Shown piece after piece: positions 8,413 through 18,466 of a stretch of DNA of 64,000 bases; position 1 is the first letter of the stretch; every line of letters starts with the position of its first letter. The position numbers and the translations under genes are program-made. Source of the DNA: Burkholderiales bacterium (GTDB lineage: Bacteria; Pseudomonadota; Gammaproteobacteria; Burkholderiales; WYBJ01); contig JALHQN010000018.1 in assembly GCA_022841915.1 (NCBI GenBank), forward strand, positions 1 through 64,000. Direction: 5' to 3'. Below the pieces are notes generated by a model. The model saw nothing but the letters and a program-made list of their open reading frames with translations. It made no database searches and was not told where the DNA came from.

Positions 8413-9420
8413 GTGAACGACACGCAGGCACAGGCAATTGAACGCAACGCAGCACGCCCGGGCAAAGTCCCGCTCGCCCGTGGTTGTTGGCAGTCGCTTG
8501 GGGCGCTCGTCAGGCGTGGGGCGAGGGCTCTGCGCTTCGTCTTGCCGCGCATGATTGTCGTGGGAGGGCTGGCGGGTTCCGTCGTTGCGGCGCAGACCCC
8601 TCCGACCGAGTACGCCTTCGAGCCGGTGATCGGCATGCCGGGCAAGGACGTGGTGTGGGTGCCGACGCCTCCGCCCGTGATCGATTTCATGCTCGACGTG
8701 GCCAAGGCGACGCCTAAGGATTACATCGTCGATCTAGGTTCCGGGGACGGACGAATCGTGCTCGGTGCGGCGAAGCGCGGCATACGCGCCCTCGGTGTCG
8801 AGCTCAATCCCGATCTGGTCCAATTGGCGAAGGAAGAGGCGGTGCGTCTGGGCGTCAGCGAGTATGCGCAGTTCGTGGTCCAGGACATGTTTCAGACCGA
8901 CTTGAGTCCCGTCACTGTATTGATGACCTACCTGCTGCCTCATTTGAATCAGCGCATCCGCCCGCAGCTGCTCGCACAAATGAAACCGGGTTCCCGAGTC
9001 GTGACCTACGCCTTTCACATGGGCGAGTGGCAGCCCGACACCGTGGCGCAGCTCAACGGCCTCACCGTGCATCTTTGGATCGTGCCGGCGGCGGCGATGG
9101 GCGAGTGGCGCTGGAGCCACGACGGCATCGGCTTCAGCCGCGACTACGCGATGAGCGTGCGGCAGAAGTTCCAGTTCATCGAGGGGCAGGCCAGCACCAA
9201 GACCAGTCCCGTCTACCTGCGGGACATGAAGCTCGAAGGCGACCGCATCAGCTTCACCCTGACCGAGGAGGCGGGCAGCTCATTGGCGCAGACGCGTTAC
9301 GAAGGCCGGATCGAAGGCGATGTGATCACCGGCTCGGCACGCACCAACGATCACAAGGCGTCTCGTCCCTGGCGCGCGACCCGCATCGCCGGACGTACCG
9401 ACATCGAACAGCGCAAGTAA
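8413..9420 (+). CDS. Class I SAM-dependent methyltransferase with N-terminal hydrophobic leader
   Basis: The 335-residue protein has motif I of Rossmann methyltransferases (YIVDLGSGDGRIVLGAAKRG) and a following acidic strand end (GVELNPDLV). Before it lies VWVPTPPPVIDFML, a lead-in seen in a bacterial subgroup. About 130 residues with beta character follow the catalytic domain. Residues about 40-60 (FVLPRMIVVGGLAGSVVAAQ) look like a signal peptide or anchor, which is odd for an enzyme needing cytoplasmic SAM. GTG 8413 is chosen because AAGGAGA lies nine bases upstream; ATG 8551, just before the hydrophobic stretch, is an alternative. The substrate is unknown. Confidence 0.8.
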   Translation: MNDTQAQAIERNAARPGKVPLARGCWQSLGALVRRGARALRFVLPRMIVVGGLAGSVVAAQTPPTEYAFEPVIGMPGKDVVWVPTPPPVIDFMLDVAKATPKDYIVDLGSGDGRIVLGAAKRGIRALGVELNPDLVQLAKEEAVRLGVSEYAQFVVQDMFQTDLSPVTVLMTYLLPHLNQRIRPQLLAQMKPGSRVVTYAFHMGEWQPDTVAQLNGLTVHLWIVPAAAMGEWRWSHDGIGFSRDYAMSVRQKFQFIEGQASTKTSPVYLRDMKLEGDRISFTLTEEAGSSLAQTRYEGRIEGDVITGSARTNDHKASRPWRATRIAGRTDIEQRK

Positions 9421-9424
9421 GCAT

Positions 9425-9454
9425 CGGCCGGCCGCGTCGGGACGCAGCCGGCCG
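9425..9454. terminator. Putative bidirectional terminator hairpin
   Basis: CGGCCGGC at 9425-9432 pairs with GCCGGCCG at 9447-9454, extended inwards by GCGTC/GACGC with one C-A mismatch. The result is a 13-bp GC-rich stem with a tight loop. It lies in the 55-base gap between convergent genes. There is no proper T-tract, so it may act as a barrier or RNA end-stabiliser more than a classical intrinsic terminator. Confidence 0.55.
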
Positions 9455-9475
9455 GCTTCGGTACGCCGCGGTCGC

Positions 9476-10573
9476 CTACCGGCCGCCGTATTTCTTCAAG
9501 ACCTTCTGGTCGAATTTCAAGCCGAAGCCCGGCTTCTGCGGCACGATCAGATCGCCGCTCGCCTTGTCCACCGTCGGCACTTCCTCGAACAGGGGCGCCG
9601 ACCAAGGCATGTATTCCACCGTGAGCCCGTTGGGGATGGCCGCGATCAGATGCACTTGGAATTCGGGTACCAAATGGCTCACCACGGGCAGATTGAATGC
9701 CTGCGCCATGCCGGCGATCTTGAGCAGGCCGGTCACACCGCCGGCCCGTATCAGGTCGATCATCACGATGTCGACCGAGCGGGCTTCGAGCATATGACGA
9801 AAGGGTACGCTGCCGTAGACGTACTCGCCGCCTGCGACAGGCGTCGACAGAGCGTCCGTGATGCGGGCGAGACCCGCGTAATCGTCGTGCGTGGTGACAT
9901 CCTCGAGCCAGAATAGGCGCATCGGTTCGATGCGGGTGCCGATGTCGATCGCCTGATGGACGCTCCACAGCTGGTTGATGTCGCACATCAGATCGGTATC
10001 GAAACCGACGGCTTCGCGCATGAGCTTGATGCGCTCGACTTCCTGCTCCGGGCGCGCGTTTCCGCCCCCGAGCTGCGTCTTCATTTGCCGGAAGCCTTGC
10101 GCCTTCAATTTCGGACCGGCCGCGACCAGGTGATCCAGCGAGAAGCCCCGCATCAGAGCGCCGCTGGCATAGGTGGGTACGCGCGGGCGGTAGCCGCCGG
10201 CAAGGGCCCACACGGGCAGGTCGAGCGCCTTGCCCTTGATGTCCCACAGGGCGATGTCGATCGCGGAGAGCGCAAGCTGCAGGATCCCGCCCGGACCGGA
10301 ATTGCCCGCGGCCGCGCGCAGCTTGCCCATGACGGCTTCGATATTGATCGGATCTTCGCCCTTGGCGAGCGCGGCCAGATCCTCGACGGCGGCGAGCAGG
10401 GCGCGGCTGATGGCCGCGCCGAAGAACGTGACGCCGACGCCTTCGATGCCCTGGTCGGTGCGCAGTTCGAGCGTGACGAGTTCGCGGACCGCGCCGGGGA
10501 TGGTCGGCCCGCCGGCGAGCGGCTCGTCGGCAGGCAGACGCACCAGGTGGCACTTGGCATCGGTAATCTTCAT
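9476..10573 (-). CDS. Mandelate racemase/muconate lactonizing enzyme family protein with altered KxK motif
   Basis: This 365-residue enolase-superfamily enzyme aligns with mandelate racemase (MR) at a constant offset of +3. Metal ligands D198, E224 and E250 match MR D195, E221 and E247; the D273-H300 dyad matches D270-H297; E320 matches E317. The Lys pair is K165-T-Q167, so MR's K166 base is replaced by glutamine while K164's counterpart remains. The fold and metal site should abstract a proton alpha to a carboxylate, but a one-base dehydratase or altered chemistry is more likely than 1,1-proton-transfer racemisation. The substrate is unknown; a sugar acid or other hydroxy acid would fit. It diverges from the aspartase gene across 136 bases. 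Confidence 0.85.
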   Translation of the reverse strand: MKITDAKCHLVRLPADEPLAGGPTIPGAVRELVTLELRTDQGIEGVGVTFFGAAISRALLAAVEDLAALAKGEDPINIEAVMGKLRAAAGNSGPGGILQLALSAIDIALWDIKGKALDLPVWALAGGYRPRVPTYASGALMRGFSLDHLVAAGPKLKAQGFRQMKTQLGGGNARPEQEVERIKLMREAVGFDTDLMCDINQLWSVHQAIDIGTRIEPMRLFWLEDVTTHDDYAGLARITDALSTPVAGGEYVYGSVPFRHMLEARSVDIVMIDLIRAGGVTGLLKIAGMAQAFNLPVVSHLVPEFQVHLIAAIPNGLTVEYMPWSAPLFEEVPTVDKASGDLIVPQKPGFGLKFDQKVLKKYGGR

Positions 10574-10709
10574 GGCTCCTCCTTGGGGGTGGATGCTGCT
10601 GTGCTTCGGATTCTACTCCCGCCGCTCAGGCATGCGGCACGCCGACGCATGCAGGTATGCTTGCGCCCGACCGCCTGATCGCACCAGGCAATGTGAGAGG
10701 GGACCGAAC

Positions 10710-12110
<1,401 letters not shown>

Positions 12111-12279
12111 GCCACCGGGGGCTGGCGCCGGGCAAGACGCGAGGCGCTTCGGGTTTTGACGGGCGATCCTTTAGAATTCCGGTCGTTTCCTCGATGCGGC
12201 CCCGGTGCCGCGCGCAATACGCGCCGCACGGTCGATCAAGCAGTGCACGCGCAAAATATCTTCCTCAGGAGCCATACCG

Positions 12280-13668
12280 ATGACGCATGACCTGGGCAAC
12301 GGCCCCACGATGCAACTGGCGCGCTGGATCTCGAATCTGAAATGGCGTGACCTGCCCGAGAGAACCAAGGAAGTTTCCCGGCTGGCCTTGTTCGATACGC
12401 TCGGGTGCGGCGTCTATGGCTACGAAACCCAGTGGACGCAAGCCCTGCTGGGCTGGACCCAGGCTGGCGGCGGCCGGGGTGCCTCGCGCGTATGGAACGC
12501 CGAGCAGCCCAAGCTGCGCGCGGCCGATGCGGCGTTGGTCAACGGCACGTCCTCGCACGCCTTCGAACTCGACGATTATCACAATGCCAAGCTGCACCCC
12601 GGCGCGGTGGTCGTGCCGGCGGCGCTGGCCATGGCGGAACAACTGGAATCGTCCGGCGAGCAACTGCTGACGGCGATTGCCGCCGGCTACGAGGTCATGA
12701 TTCGTTCCAGCCTGGCCCTTGAGCCTTCGGCTGCGCGGCTGCGCGGCTGGCACCTGACGGGGGCCTGTGGTCCTTTCGGTGCGGCCGCGGCGTGCGCCGT
12801 GTTGATGGGGCTGGATGCCGAACGTACGGCTTGGGCGCTGGGTCTGGCGGGCACGCAAGGTGCCGGGCTGTGGGCCTTCAATGCCGACGGCACCATGAGC
12901 AAACGCCTGCACGCGGGCAAGGCGGCTCATTCGGGTGTGATGGCCGCCGAACTGGCGGCAGCCGGTTTCAGCGGGCCCACTCAGATCTACGAGACCCAGG
13001 ACGGAGGCTTCCTCAAGGCGTTCTCGGACAAGTCCAATGTCGCACCGCTCACGCACGAACTGGGTTCGACATATCACCTCGACGGCGTTTCGATCAAGCC
13101 TTACTCCTGCTGTGGCAGCACGCACGCATACATCGATGCGGCGTTGGCGTTGCGGCAGCGACTGGGCAATGCCTGGGATCCGATGCGGCCAGTGCGGGTG
13201 GGGCTGAGCAAGGTGGTCGACGTGCAGTGCGGCTTCGACTATGCGCCCAGCTCAGCGCTCAATGCGCAGATGAGCCTGCGTTACTGCGTGGCTGTCGCGC
13301 TGATGGACGGCCAGGTGCTGCCTGCACAGTTCAGCGAGCAGAAGATGAACGATCCTGCGATCGGGGCGCTGGCTGCGCGGCTCGATTTGGTCGACGATCC
13401 GGCGCTCGACAAGCTCTATCCGGTGCACTTTGCCGGGTGGGTCGCAGCCAAGGCGAACGACGACTGGATGCAGGTCGACATTCTCGATCCCACCGGATCG
13501 ACGGCGAAACCCGTCGATGCCGCGGCAGCGCGGAGCAAGTTCGCAGCCAACAATCCGCGCTTGCCCGTCGAGGAGATCGCCCGAGTGGCCTCGAACATCG
13601 AGCGCCATAGCGCCCGCGACTTGATCGATCTGCTGGTACCTCTGAGTGGCAAGCGCGCCGCCGCCTAA
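12280..13668 (+). CDS. MmgE/PrpD family protein
   Basis: The 462-residue protein matches the MmgE/PrpD family: LALFDTLGCGVYGYE near the N-terminus, a central helical region (NGTSSHAFELDDYHNAKLHPGA), SVSIKPYSCCGSTHAYIDAAL-like segments and a C-terminal alpha/beta lid. Known members are 2-methylcitrate dehydratase, cis-aconitate decarboxylase and iminodisuccinate epimerase, all acting on di- or tricarboxylates. Which reaction applies here cannot be read from sequence. ATG 12280 is chosen because CAGGAGCC precedes it; the frame opens earlier at 12205. It follows the aspartase gene and converges with a Bug binding-protein gene. Confidence 0.85.
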   Translation: MTHDLGNGPTMQLARWISNLKWRDLPERTKEVSRLALFDTLGCGVYGYETQWTQALLGWTQAGGGRGASRVWNAEQPKLRAADAALVNGTSSHAFELDDYHNAKLHPGAVVVPAALAMAEQLESSGEQLLTAIAAGYEVMIRSSLALEPSAARLRGWHLTGACGPFGAAAACAVLMGLDAERTAWALGLAGTQGAGLWAFNADGTMSKRLHAGKAAHSGVMAAELAAAGFSGPTQIYETQDGGFLKAFSDKSNVAPLTHELGSTYHLDGVSIKPYSCCGSTHAYIDAALALRQRLGNAWDPMRPVRVGLSKVVDVQCGFDYAPSSALNAQMSLRYCVAVALMDGQVLPAQFSEQKMNDPAIGALAARLDLVDDPALDKLYPVHFAGWVAAKANDDWMQVDILDPTGSTAKPVDAAAARSKFAANNPRLPVEEIARVASNIERHSARDLIDLLVPLSGKRAAA

Positions 13669-13872
13669 TCCCCTGAGTTAGAGATTCGTTGGCGGATGGC
13701 CGAACGGTATCGATGATGCATTAGGCGCAAAAGGGTCGAAATCGGCGTCAGACGCGAAGGAAACCGCAGCCAGGTTAGACACCCGGCGAGGATTTCCGAC
13801 ACAGTGTGGCGTTGATTCTCGGCGCTTCAGTTCAGCGAATTTCTGCCTCGGGACGCCCAGGTCCGTGCGCGG

Positions 13873-14871
13873 TCAGTTGGCTTTCAGGCCCATCTGCTTG
13901 GCCACCGTGCGCCAGCTCGCGACTTCGGCAGCGATGTAGCGAGCGAACTCTTCGGGGGTGCTCGTCACGACGTCGAAGCCGATGGCGATCAGCCGGTCGC
14001 GTACGACCGGCGTATGCACGGCCTTGATGATCTCGCTGTTGAGCCGCGCGACGATGGGTTTGGGTGTGCGCGCCGGCGCCAGCGCGCCGAACCAGCCGAC
14101 TGCCTCGAAGCCGGGATAGCCCGATTCGGCGATCGTCGGTATGTCCGGCGCGATCGTCATGCGCTGTTTGCCGGTTACGGCGAGGAGCTTCAGCTTCCCG
14201 GCTTTGGCATGGCCAGCTACCGCCGACATGCCCCCCAGCATGATGCCGACGTGCCCGCCCAGCAAGTCGATCACAGCCTGCCCGCTGCCCTTGTAAACGA
14301 TATGGTTCAAGCGGATGCCGGCCGCGTGCTGAAGCAACTCGGCGCTCATGTGCCCGATGGTGCCGATCCCGCCGGAAGAGTAGTTCAGCTGGCCCGGCTT
14401 GGCCTTCGCCAGCGCGACCAGTTCCTTCACCGAACTCACGCCCACCGAAGGGTGGATGGCGAGCACGTTGGCGGACGCGGTGAGCTGGGTGATCGGCGCG
14501 AAGTCCTTCACGGGGTCGTAGCCGACATCTCCCGAGATGGCGGGATTCGTGGCCATGGTGGCGATGTAAGCGAGGCCGATCGTATGGCCGTCGGGCGCCG
14601 CCTTGGCGATGATCTGTGTACCCAATGCGCCGCTCGCGCCCGAGCGGTTGTCCAGCACAATCTGCTGGCCGAGTTGGTCAGCGAGCTGCGGACCCATCGC
14701 GCGCACGATGGTGTCCGAACTGCCTCCTGGGGCAAAGGGTATGACGAAACGAATTGGTCTGACCGGGTAGGCTGCGCCCGCCGCGTCTTTGCTTTGCGCG
14801 AGGGCGACTTCGAGTGGGAGCAGCGCGGTGATGAGCAACAACGGGGTGCTGAGACGGATGCTGGTTTTCAT
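13873..14871 (-). CDS. Bug-family (TctC) tripartite tricarboxylate transporter substrate-binding protein
   Basis: A 332-residue periplasmic binding protein with signal peptide MKTSIRLSTPLLLITALLPL and cleavage probable after VALA. Family marks are YPVRPIRFVIPFAPGGSSD, IVLDNRSGASGALG, INYSSGGIGTIGHMSAELL-type sequence and IPTIAESGYPGFEAVGWFG. It presumably binds an organic acid. It converges with the first MmgE/PrpD gene, so it might supply that pathway. The frame is open to 15399, but the signal peptide fixes ATG 14871; no strong ribosome-binding site is visible. No TctA/TctB genes are present. Confidence 0.9.
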   Translation of the reverse strand: MKTSIRLSTPLLLITALLPLEVALAQSKDAAGAAYPVRPIRFVIPFAPGGSSDTIVRAMGPQLADQLGQQIVLDNRSGASGALGTQIIAKAAPDGHTIGLAYIATMATNPAISGDVGYDPVKDFAPITQLTASANVLAIHPSVGVSSVKELVALAKAKPGQLNYSSGGIGTIGHMSAELLQHAAGIRLNHIVYKGSGQAVIDLLGGHVGIMLGGMSAVAGHAKAGKLKLLAVTGKQRMTIAPDIPTIAESGYPGFEAVGWFGALAPARTPKPIVARLNSEIIKAVHTPVVRDRLIAIGFDVVTSTPEEFARYIAAEVASWRTVAKQMGLKAN

Positions 14872-15341
14872 TTGAGATGCAGCAGGCCGCTCGGGTAGGC
14901 GAGGGCGCTTGCGCTGATGGCCGATGAGGAGATGGACGATGTTTTCGTCGATAATACCAGCAGGGACATTGATCCGATTGCCGAGGCCTGCCCGAGCGAC
15001 TACGATGAGGTGTTGTTTCGGCATCCCGTGATCCCTATGCTTGACGCCCTGGGTGGATCCACTGCCTTGCGTTTCGTTCATGGAACGAGCGCAGCCAGTC
15101 GCGACGCAGCGCAGGCACCCCGGCCGGCAAGTTTTTCGTTCCAATGCGCGGTCGGCGCCGTGCGTGCGGCGCGGGAGCGCGCAGATCCGCAACATGACCC
15201 GGAGCGCCGGATGTCGAGCATTAGGCCGGTCAACAGCATTTGTCGTGCCGGTGTCGCGCCCGAGGCATCTGAAGGCGGGCTGAAGTGCGATGTCGAGTAG
15301 ACGCCAAACGCAGTCAAACGAATCGAGGTCTGCCTGACATC
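14872..15341. other. Intergenic region with no recognised gene
   Basis: This 470-base stretch divides the Bug gene (minus) from the DUF423 gene (plus). Frames stay open in it on both strands, notably a plus frame at 14917-15300 and the upstream extension of the Bug frame. Neither shows recognisable domains, sensible composition or a ribosome-binding site, so I treat them as chance. It should carry two divergent promoters; no clear -35/-10 pair was found. Confidence 0.5.
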
Positions 15342-15728
15342 GTGAATCACGCGCATTGCTTCGATCGGCTGTTTCTCGCTCTGGGCAGCCTCTTCGCATT
15401 GTTGGCTGTAGCGCTCGGCGCTTTTGCGGCGCACGCGCTCAAGGCGCGTTTGGGCGCGGATCTGATCGGGACCTTCGAGGTCGGTGTGCGCTATCAGATG
15501 TACCACGCGATTGCACTGTTGGCGGTGGGCCTCGCTCACAAATCGTGGCCTAGTCCGCTGCTCGCCGCAAGCGGATGGTTGTTCGTCATCGGCATCGTGG
15601 TTTTTTCGGGCAGCTTGTACGTGCTCAGCTTGAGCGGAATCCGTTGGTTCGGCGCGATCACGCCTTTCGGCGGGATCGCATTTCTGGCAGGCTGGGTCTG
15701 CCTTGCCTGGAGTGTCTGGAAGCAATAA
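15342..15728 (+). CDS. DUF423 family small membrane protein
   Basis: A 128-residue integral membrane protein of the DUF423 family (YgdD-like). It shows the typical FLALGSLFALLAVALGAFAAHALK start, the GVRYQMYHAIALLAVGL middle and the GSLYVLSLSGIRWFGAITPFGG end, with four predicted membrane helices. The function of the family is not established. GTG 15342 is the likely start from family length; the nearest purine-rich site is rather far upstream. The carbonic anhydrase gene begins only five bases after its stop, so the two are probably cotranscribed. Confidence 0.85.
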   Translation: MNHAHCFDRLFLALGSLFALLAVALGAFAAHALKARLGADLIGTFEVGVRYQMYHAIALLAVGLAHKSWPSPLLAASGWLFVIGIVVFSGSLYVLSLSGIRWFGAITPFGGIAFLAGWVCLAWSVWKQ

Positions 15729-15733
15729 TCGCC

Positions 15734-16414
15734 ATGGATCGTCTGCCTCATTTGTTCGATCGCAATCGAGTGTGGGCTGCCAAGATGACGGGCTCGGATC
15801 CGCAGTTCTTTCAACGCCTCGCGGATCAGCAGGCACCCGAGCTGCTTTGGATCGGCTGCTCCGATAGCCGAGTGCCCGCCAATCAGATCACCGGGCTGCT
15901 GCCAGGAGAAGTGTTCGTGCAGCGCAACGTCGCCAATCTGGTGGTGCATACGGATTTGAATTGCCTGTCGTCCATTCAGTTTGCCGTGGACGTGCTGAAG
16001 GTGAAGCACATCGTGGTCTGCGGTCATTACGGGTGCGGCGGCGTGCTGGCGGCCCTGCGCAGCGAGCGTCTCGGATTGGTCGACAACTGGCTGCGGCACG
16101 TCCAGGATGTTCGCGGGCGTCATCAGGCTCAGCTCGATGCGCTCGCTGCCGAGGCGGAGCAGCACGACCGCCTGTGCGAGCTCAATGTGATCGAGCAGGT
16201 GGTCAACGTCGGGCAGACGACCGTGGTTCGGGATGCCTGGCGGCGCGGCGCGGATTTGGCTCTGCACGGCTGGATCTACGACGTGAGCGATGGGCTGTTG
16301 CGCGATCTTGGCATGTGCGCCTCGGGCGAGACCGTGCTGTTCGGCAAAGCTCGAGCAGCCCGTGAGCACGAGATGCCGAAACGCACCTCGCAGCGTCCGG
16401 GCGGCGAAGGTTAA
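15734..16414 (+). CDS. can: Beta-class carbonic anhydrase
   Basis: The 226-residue cytoplasmic enzyme interconverts CO2 and bicarbonate. The zinc site is explicit: CSDSR gives Cys42, Asp44 and Arg46, and CGHYGCGG gives His98 and Cys101. GEVFVQRNVANLV and the E(L)NVIEQV region are also typical of the Can group of proteobacteria. ATG 15734 sits five bases after the DUF423 stop. A second, gamma-type enzyme homologue is encoded at 28907-29431. Confidence 0.93.
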   Translation: MDRLPHLFDRNRVWAAKMTGSDPQFFQRLADQQAPELLWIGCSDSRVPANQITGLLPGEVFVQRNVANLVVHTDLNCLSSIQFAVDVLKVKHIVVCGHYGCGGVLAALRSERLGLVDNWLRHVQDVRGRHQAQLDALAAEAEQHDRLCELNVIEQVVNVGQTTVVRDAWRRGADLALHGWIYDVSDGLLRDLGMCASGETVLFGKARAAREHEMPKRTSQRPGGEG

Positions 16415-16537
16415 GTCGGCGCCCGGGATACGCCAGTTTCGCCCCCGGGGCGGTCGTCGCGCGAGGCGGAGGCATTCCATGCGCCTGCGACGGGTACAAT
16501 CGGCAGGTCCGTGGATCCGGGGCAGAGAGCGACCGTC

Positions 16538-17404
16538 GTGCATATCCTCGCGTTTCGCATCGTCAACGTTTTCGCCGAGAGCCCGTTGGGCGGCAATCCG
16601 CTGTGCGTGTTCGAAGACGCAAGCGGACTCGATACTGCGACCATGCAGGCCCTCGCGCTTCAGTTCAATCTTTCCGAGACGACGTTCATATTGCCCGCCG
16701 ACGATGTTCGCGCGCATCGCCGCGTGCGCATCTTCACGCCCATGTTCGAGATGCCGTTCGCGGGGCATCCCACGCTGGGCACCGCGCATGTGGTGCGCGC
16801 TCTCACCGGTTGCGGCGATCGCGTGGATCTACAGATGCAGGCCGGCATCGTCCCGGTGAGGGCGCAGGGAAGTCGTTGGACGCTCCAGGCGGGTCCGCCT
16901 CGATGGCATGCGGCCGAATGTGCCCGGGCGCAGATCGCGCAGATGCTGGGGATCGCGGCAGACGACGTGAGCGAGCCTCCGTTGTGGGTCGATACCGGCT
17001 CGGAGCAGTGGATCATCCCGCTGGCCTCGCCTGAAGCGGTCGAGCGCTGTCGCCCGAGCGCCGAGTTGCTGGCGCGTCATGCCGTCGGCGCGAAACGGCG
17101 CGGTCTCGCCTACGTCTGGGCTCGCGTCGACGCCAGGCGCATCCGGGCTCGGTTCTTCCTCGAGCGTCAAGGCGGGGTGATGGAAGATCCCGGCACAGGT
17201 TCGGCATGCGCGAATCTCGGCGGTTGGTTTATTGCAACCGGCACGCGTCTGCCCTTGGAGGCCGAAATTCTGCAGGGCGACAATCTCGGTCGCCCCTGCC
17301 GACTCGGCCTGAAGGTCGATGCCGCACAGACTATCTATGTCAGCGGCGGCGTGTTCGAAATCGGCTCAGGAACGGTATCGATTCCTAGAGCGTCGACCGC
17401 CTGA
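16538..17404 (+). CDS. PhzF family isomerase-like protein
   Basis: The 288-residue protein matches the PhzF family of diaminopimelate-epimerase fold. It shows FRIVNVFAESPLGGNPL at the start, the catalytic glutamate in NLSETTF (E47), the substrate-loop PFAGHPTLGTAH, and DPGTGSACANLGGW in the second half. PhzF itself isomerises trans-2,3-dihydro-3-hydroxyanthranilate, but most members are not phenazine enzymes and no phz genes are nearby. GTG 16538 aligns with the family start; an in-frame GTG at 16511 is an alternative. Confidence 0.85.
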   Translation: MHILAFRIVNVFAESPLGGNPLCVFEDASGLDTATMQALALQFNLSETTFILPADDVRAHRRVRIFTPMFEMPFAGHPTLGTAHVVRALTGCGDRVDLQMQAGIVPVRAQGSRWTLQAGPPRWHAAECARAQIAQMLGIAADDVSEPPLWVDTGSEQWIIPLASPEAVERCRPSAELLARHAVGAKRRGLAYVWARVDARRIRARFFLERQGGVMEDPGTGSACANLGGWFIATGTRLPLEAEILQGDNLGRPCRLGLKVDAAQTIYVSGGVFEIGSGTVSIPRASTA

Positions 17405-17460
17405 TCGGCGGTCCCCGCAGTTCTCGACAACGCAACCGTCATCGCACCAGGGAGAGCATC

Positions 17461-18417
17461 ATGTCATTGCCCAAGGTCATTGCCGACCAAGTCAGTCTGC
17501 CCGTTCTTGCAGCCCCGATGTTTCTTTGCTCAGGGCCCGAGCTCGTGATCGAGCAATGCAAGGCAGGCATCGTCGGTTCCTTCCCCGCGCTCAATGCGCG
17601 CCCGGAAGAGGAACTGGATCGCTGGCTCACCCGTATCGAGACGGAACTCGCCGCCTGCAAGCGTGAGCGTCCCGATGCCAAGGTCGGGCCGTTCGCCGTC
17701 AATCTGATCGTCAATGCCGCGAACACGAGGCTCGAGCACGACGTCGAGGTCTGCGTGCAGCACAAGGTGCCGATCATCATCACCTCGCTGAGCGCGCCGC
17801 GCGCCGTGGTCGACAAGATTCACTCTTATGGCGGCATCGTGTTGCACGATGCGATCAAGGTGCGACATGCGCAGAAGGCACTGGAGGGCGGGGTCGATGG
17901 ACTGATCCTGGTATGCGCGGGCGCAGGCGGGCATGCAGGAACCACCAGTCCGTTCGCCCTAGTCAACGAAGTGCGCCGTTTCCACCAAGGCCCCCTCGTG
18001 CTCTCGGGGGCCATCACCAATGGCAACGGCATTCTGGCGGCTCAGGCGATGGGTTGCGATCTCGCCTACATCGGCACGCGATTCATCGCGACCAAGGAGT
18101 CGATGGCTTCGGATGCCTACAAGCAGATGATTCTCGACTCCAAAGCTGCCGACATCGTCTACACCCCGTTGTTCTCCGGAGTGCACGGCAGCTATCTGGC
18201 GGGCAGCATCCGCGCCTCGGGGCTGGATCCCGACAACCTTCCGGTGCAGGAGGGCAAGGCGCAGTATCGGGGGCGTGCCGACCGTCCCAAGACCTGGAAA
18301 GAGATCTGGGGTGCCGGCCAAGGGGTCGGCGATATCGACGATGTGCCTTCGGTGGCCGAACTCGTCGGTCGGTTTCAGGCCGAGTACCAGACGGCGCGGC
18401 GCAGGCTCTGCGGCTAG
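17461..18417 (+). CDS. Nitronate monooxygenase-type flavin oxidoreductase
   Basis: This 318-residue TIM-barrel flavoprotein resembles nitronate monooxygenases and 2-nitropropane-dioxygenase-like enzymes. It shows LPVLAAPMFLCSGPELV at the N-terminus, FAVNLIV, the GVDGLILVCAGAGGHAGTTS loop for FMN phosphate and substrate, and LSGAITNGNGILAAQAMGCDLAYIGTRFIATKES. Such enzymes oxidise alkyl nitronates with O2, although some act as NAD(P)H:quinone reductases. The AGGGAGAGC site precedes ATG 17461. It follows PhzF by 56 bases in the same direction and may share its transcript. Confidence 0.85.
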   Translation: MSLPKVIADQVSLPVLAAPMFLCSGPELVIEQCKAGIVGSFPALNARPEEELDRWLTRIETELAACKRERPDAKVGPFAVNLIVNAANTRLEHDVEVCVQHKVPIIITSLSAPRAVVDKIHSYGGIVLHDAIKVRHAQKALEGGVDGLILVCAGAGGHAGTTSPFALVNEVRRFHQGPLVLSGAITNGNGILAAQAMGCDLAYIGTRFIATKESMASDAYKQMILDSKAADIVYTPLFSGVHGSYLAGSIRASGLDPDNLPVQEGKAQYRGRADRPKTWKEIWGAGQGVGDIDDVPSVAELVGRFQAEYQTARRRLCG

Positions 18418-18466
18418 CGGATGTCGAGGGTGGGGCGCGGCGTTGGGGCGTTGCTGGGCGTCTACG

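Noticed and set aside
12155-12180. TTGACG followed by TAGAAT upstream of the first MmgE/PrpD gene
   Set aside because: The hexamers are only about ten bases apart, too close for sigma-70.
14917-15300. 127-codon plus-strand frame in the DUF423-Bug gap
   Set aside because: No recognisable similarity, no ribosome-binding site, poor composition; both flanks are explained by real genes.
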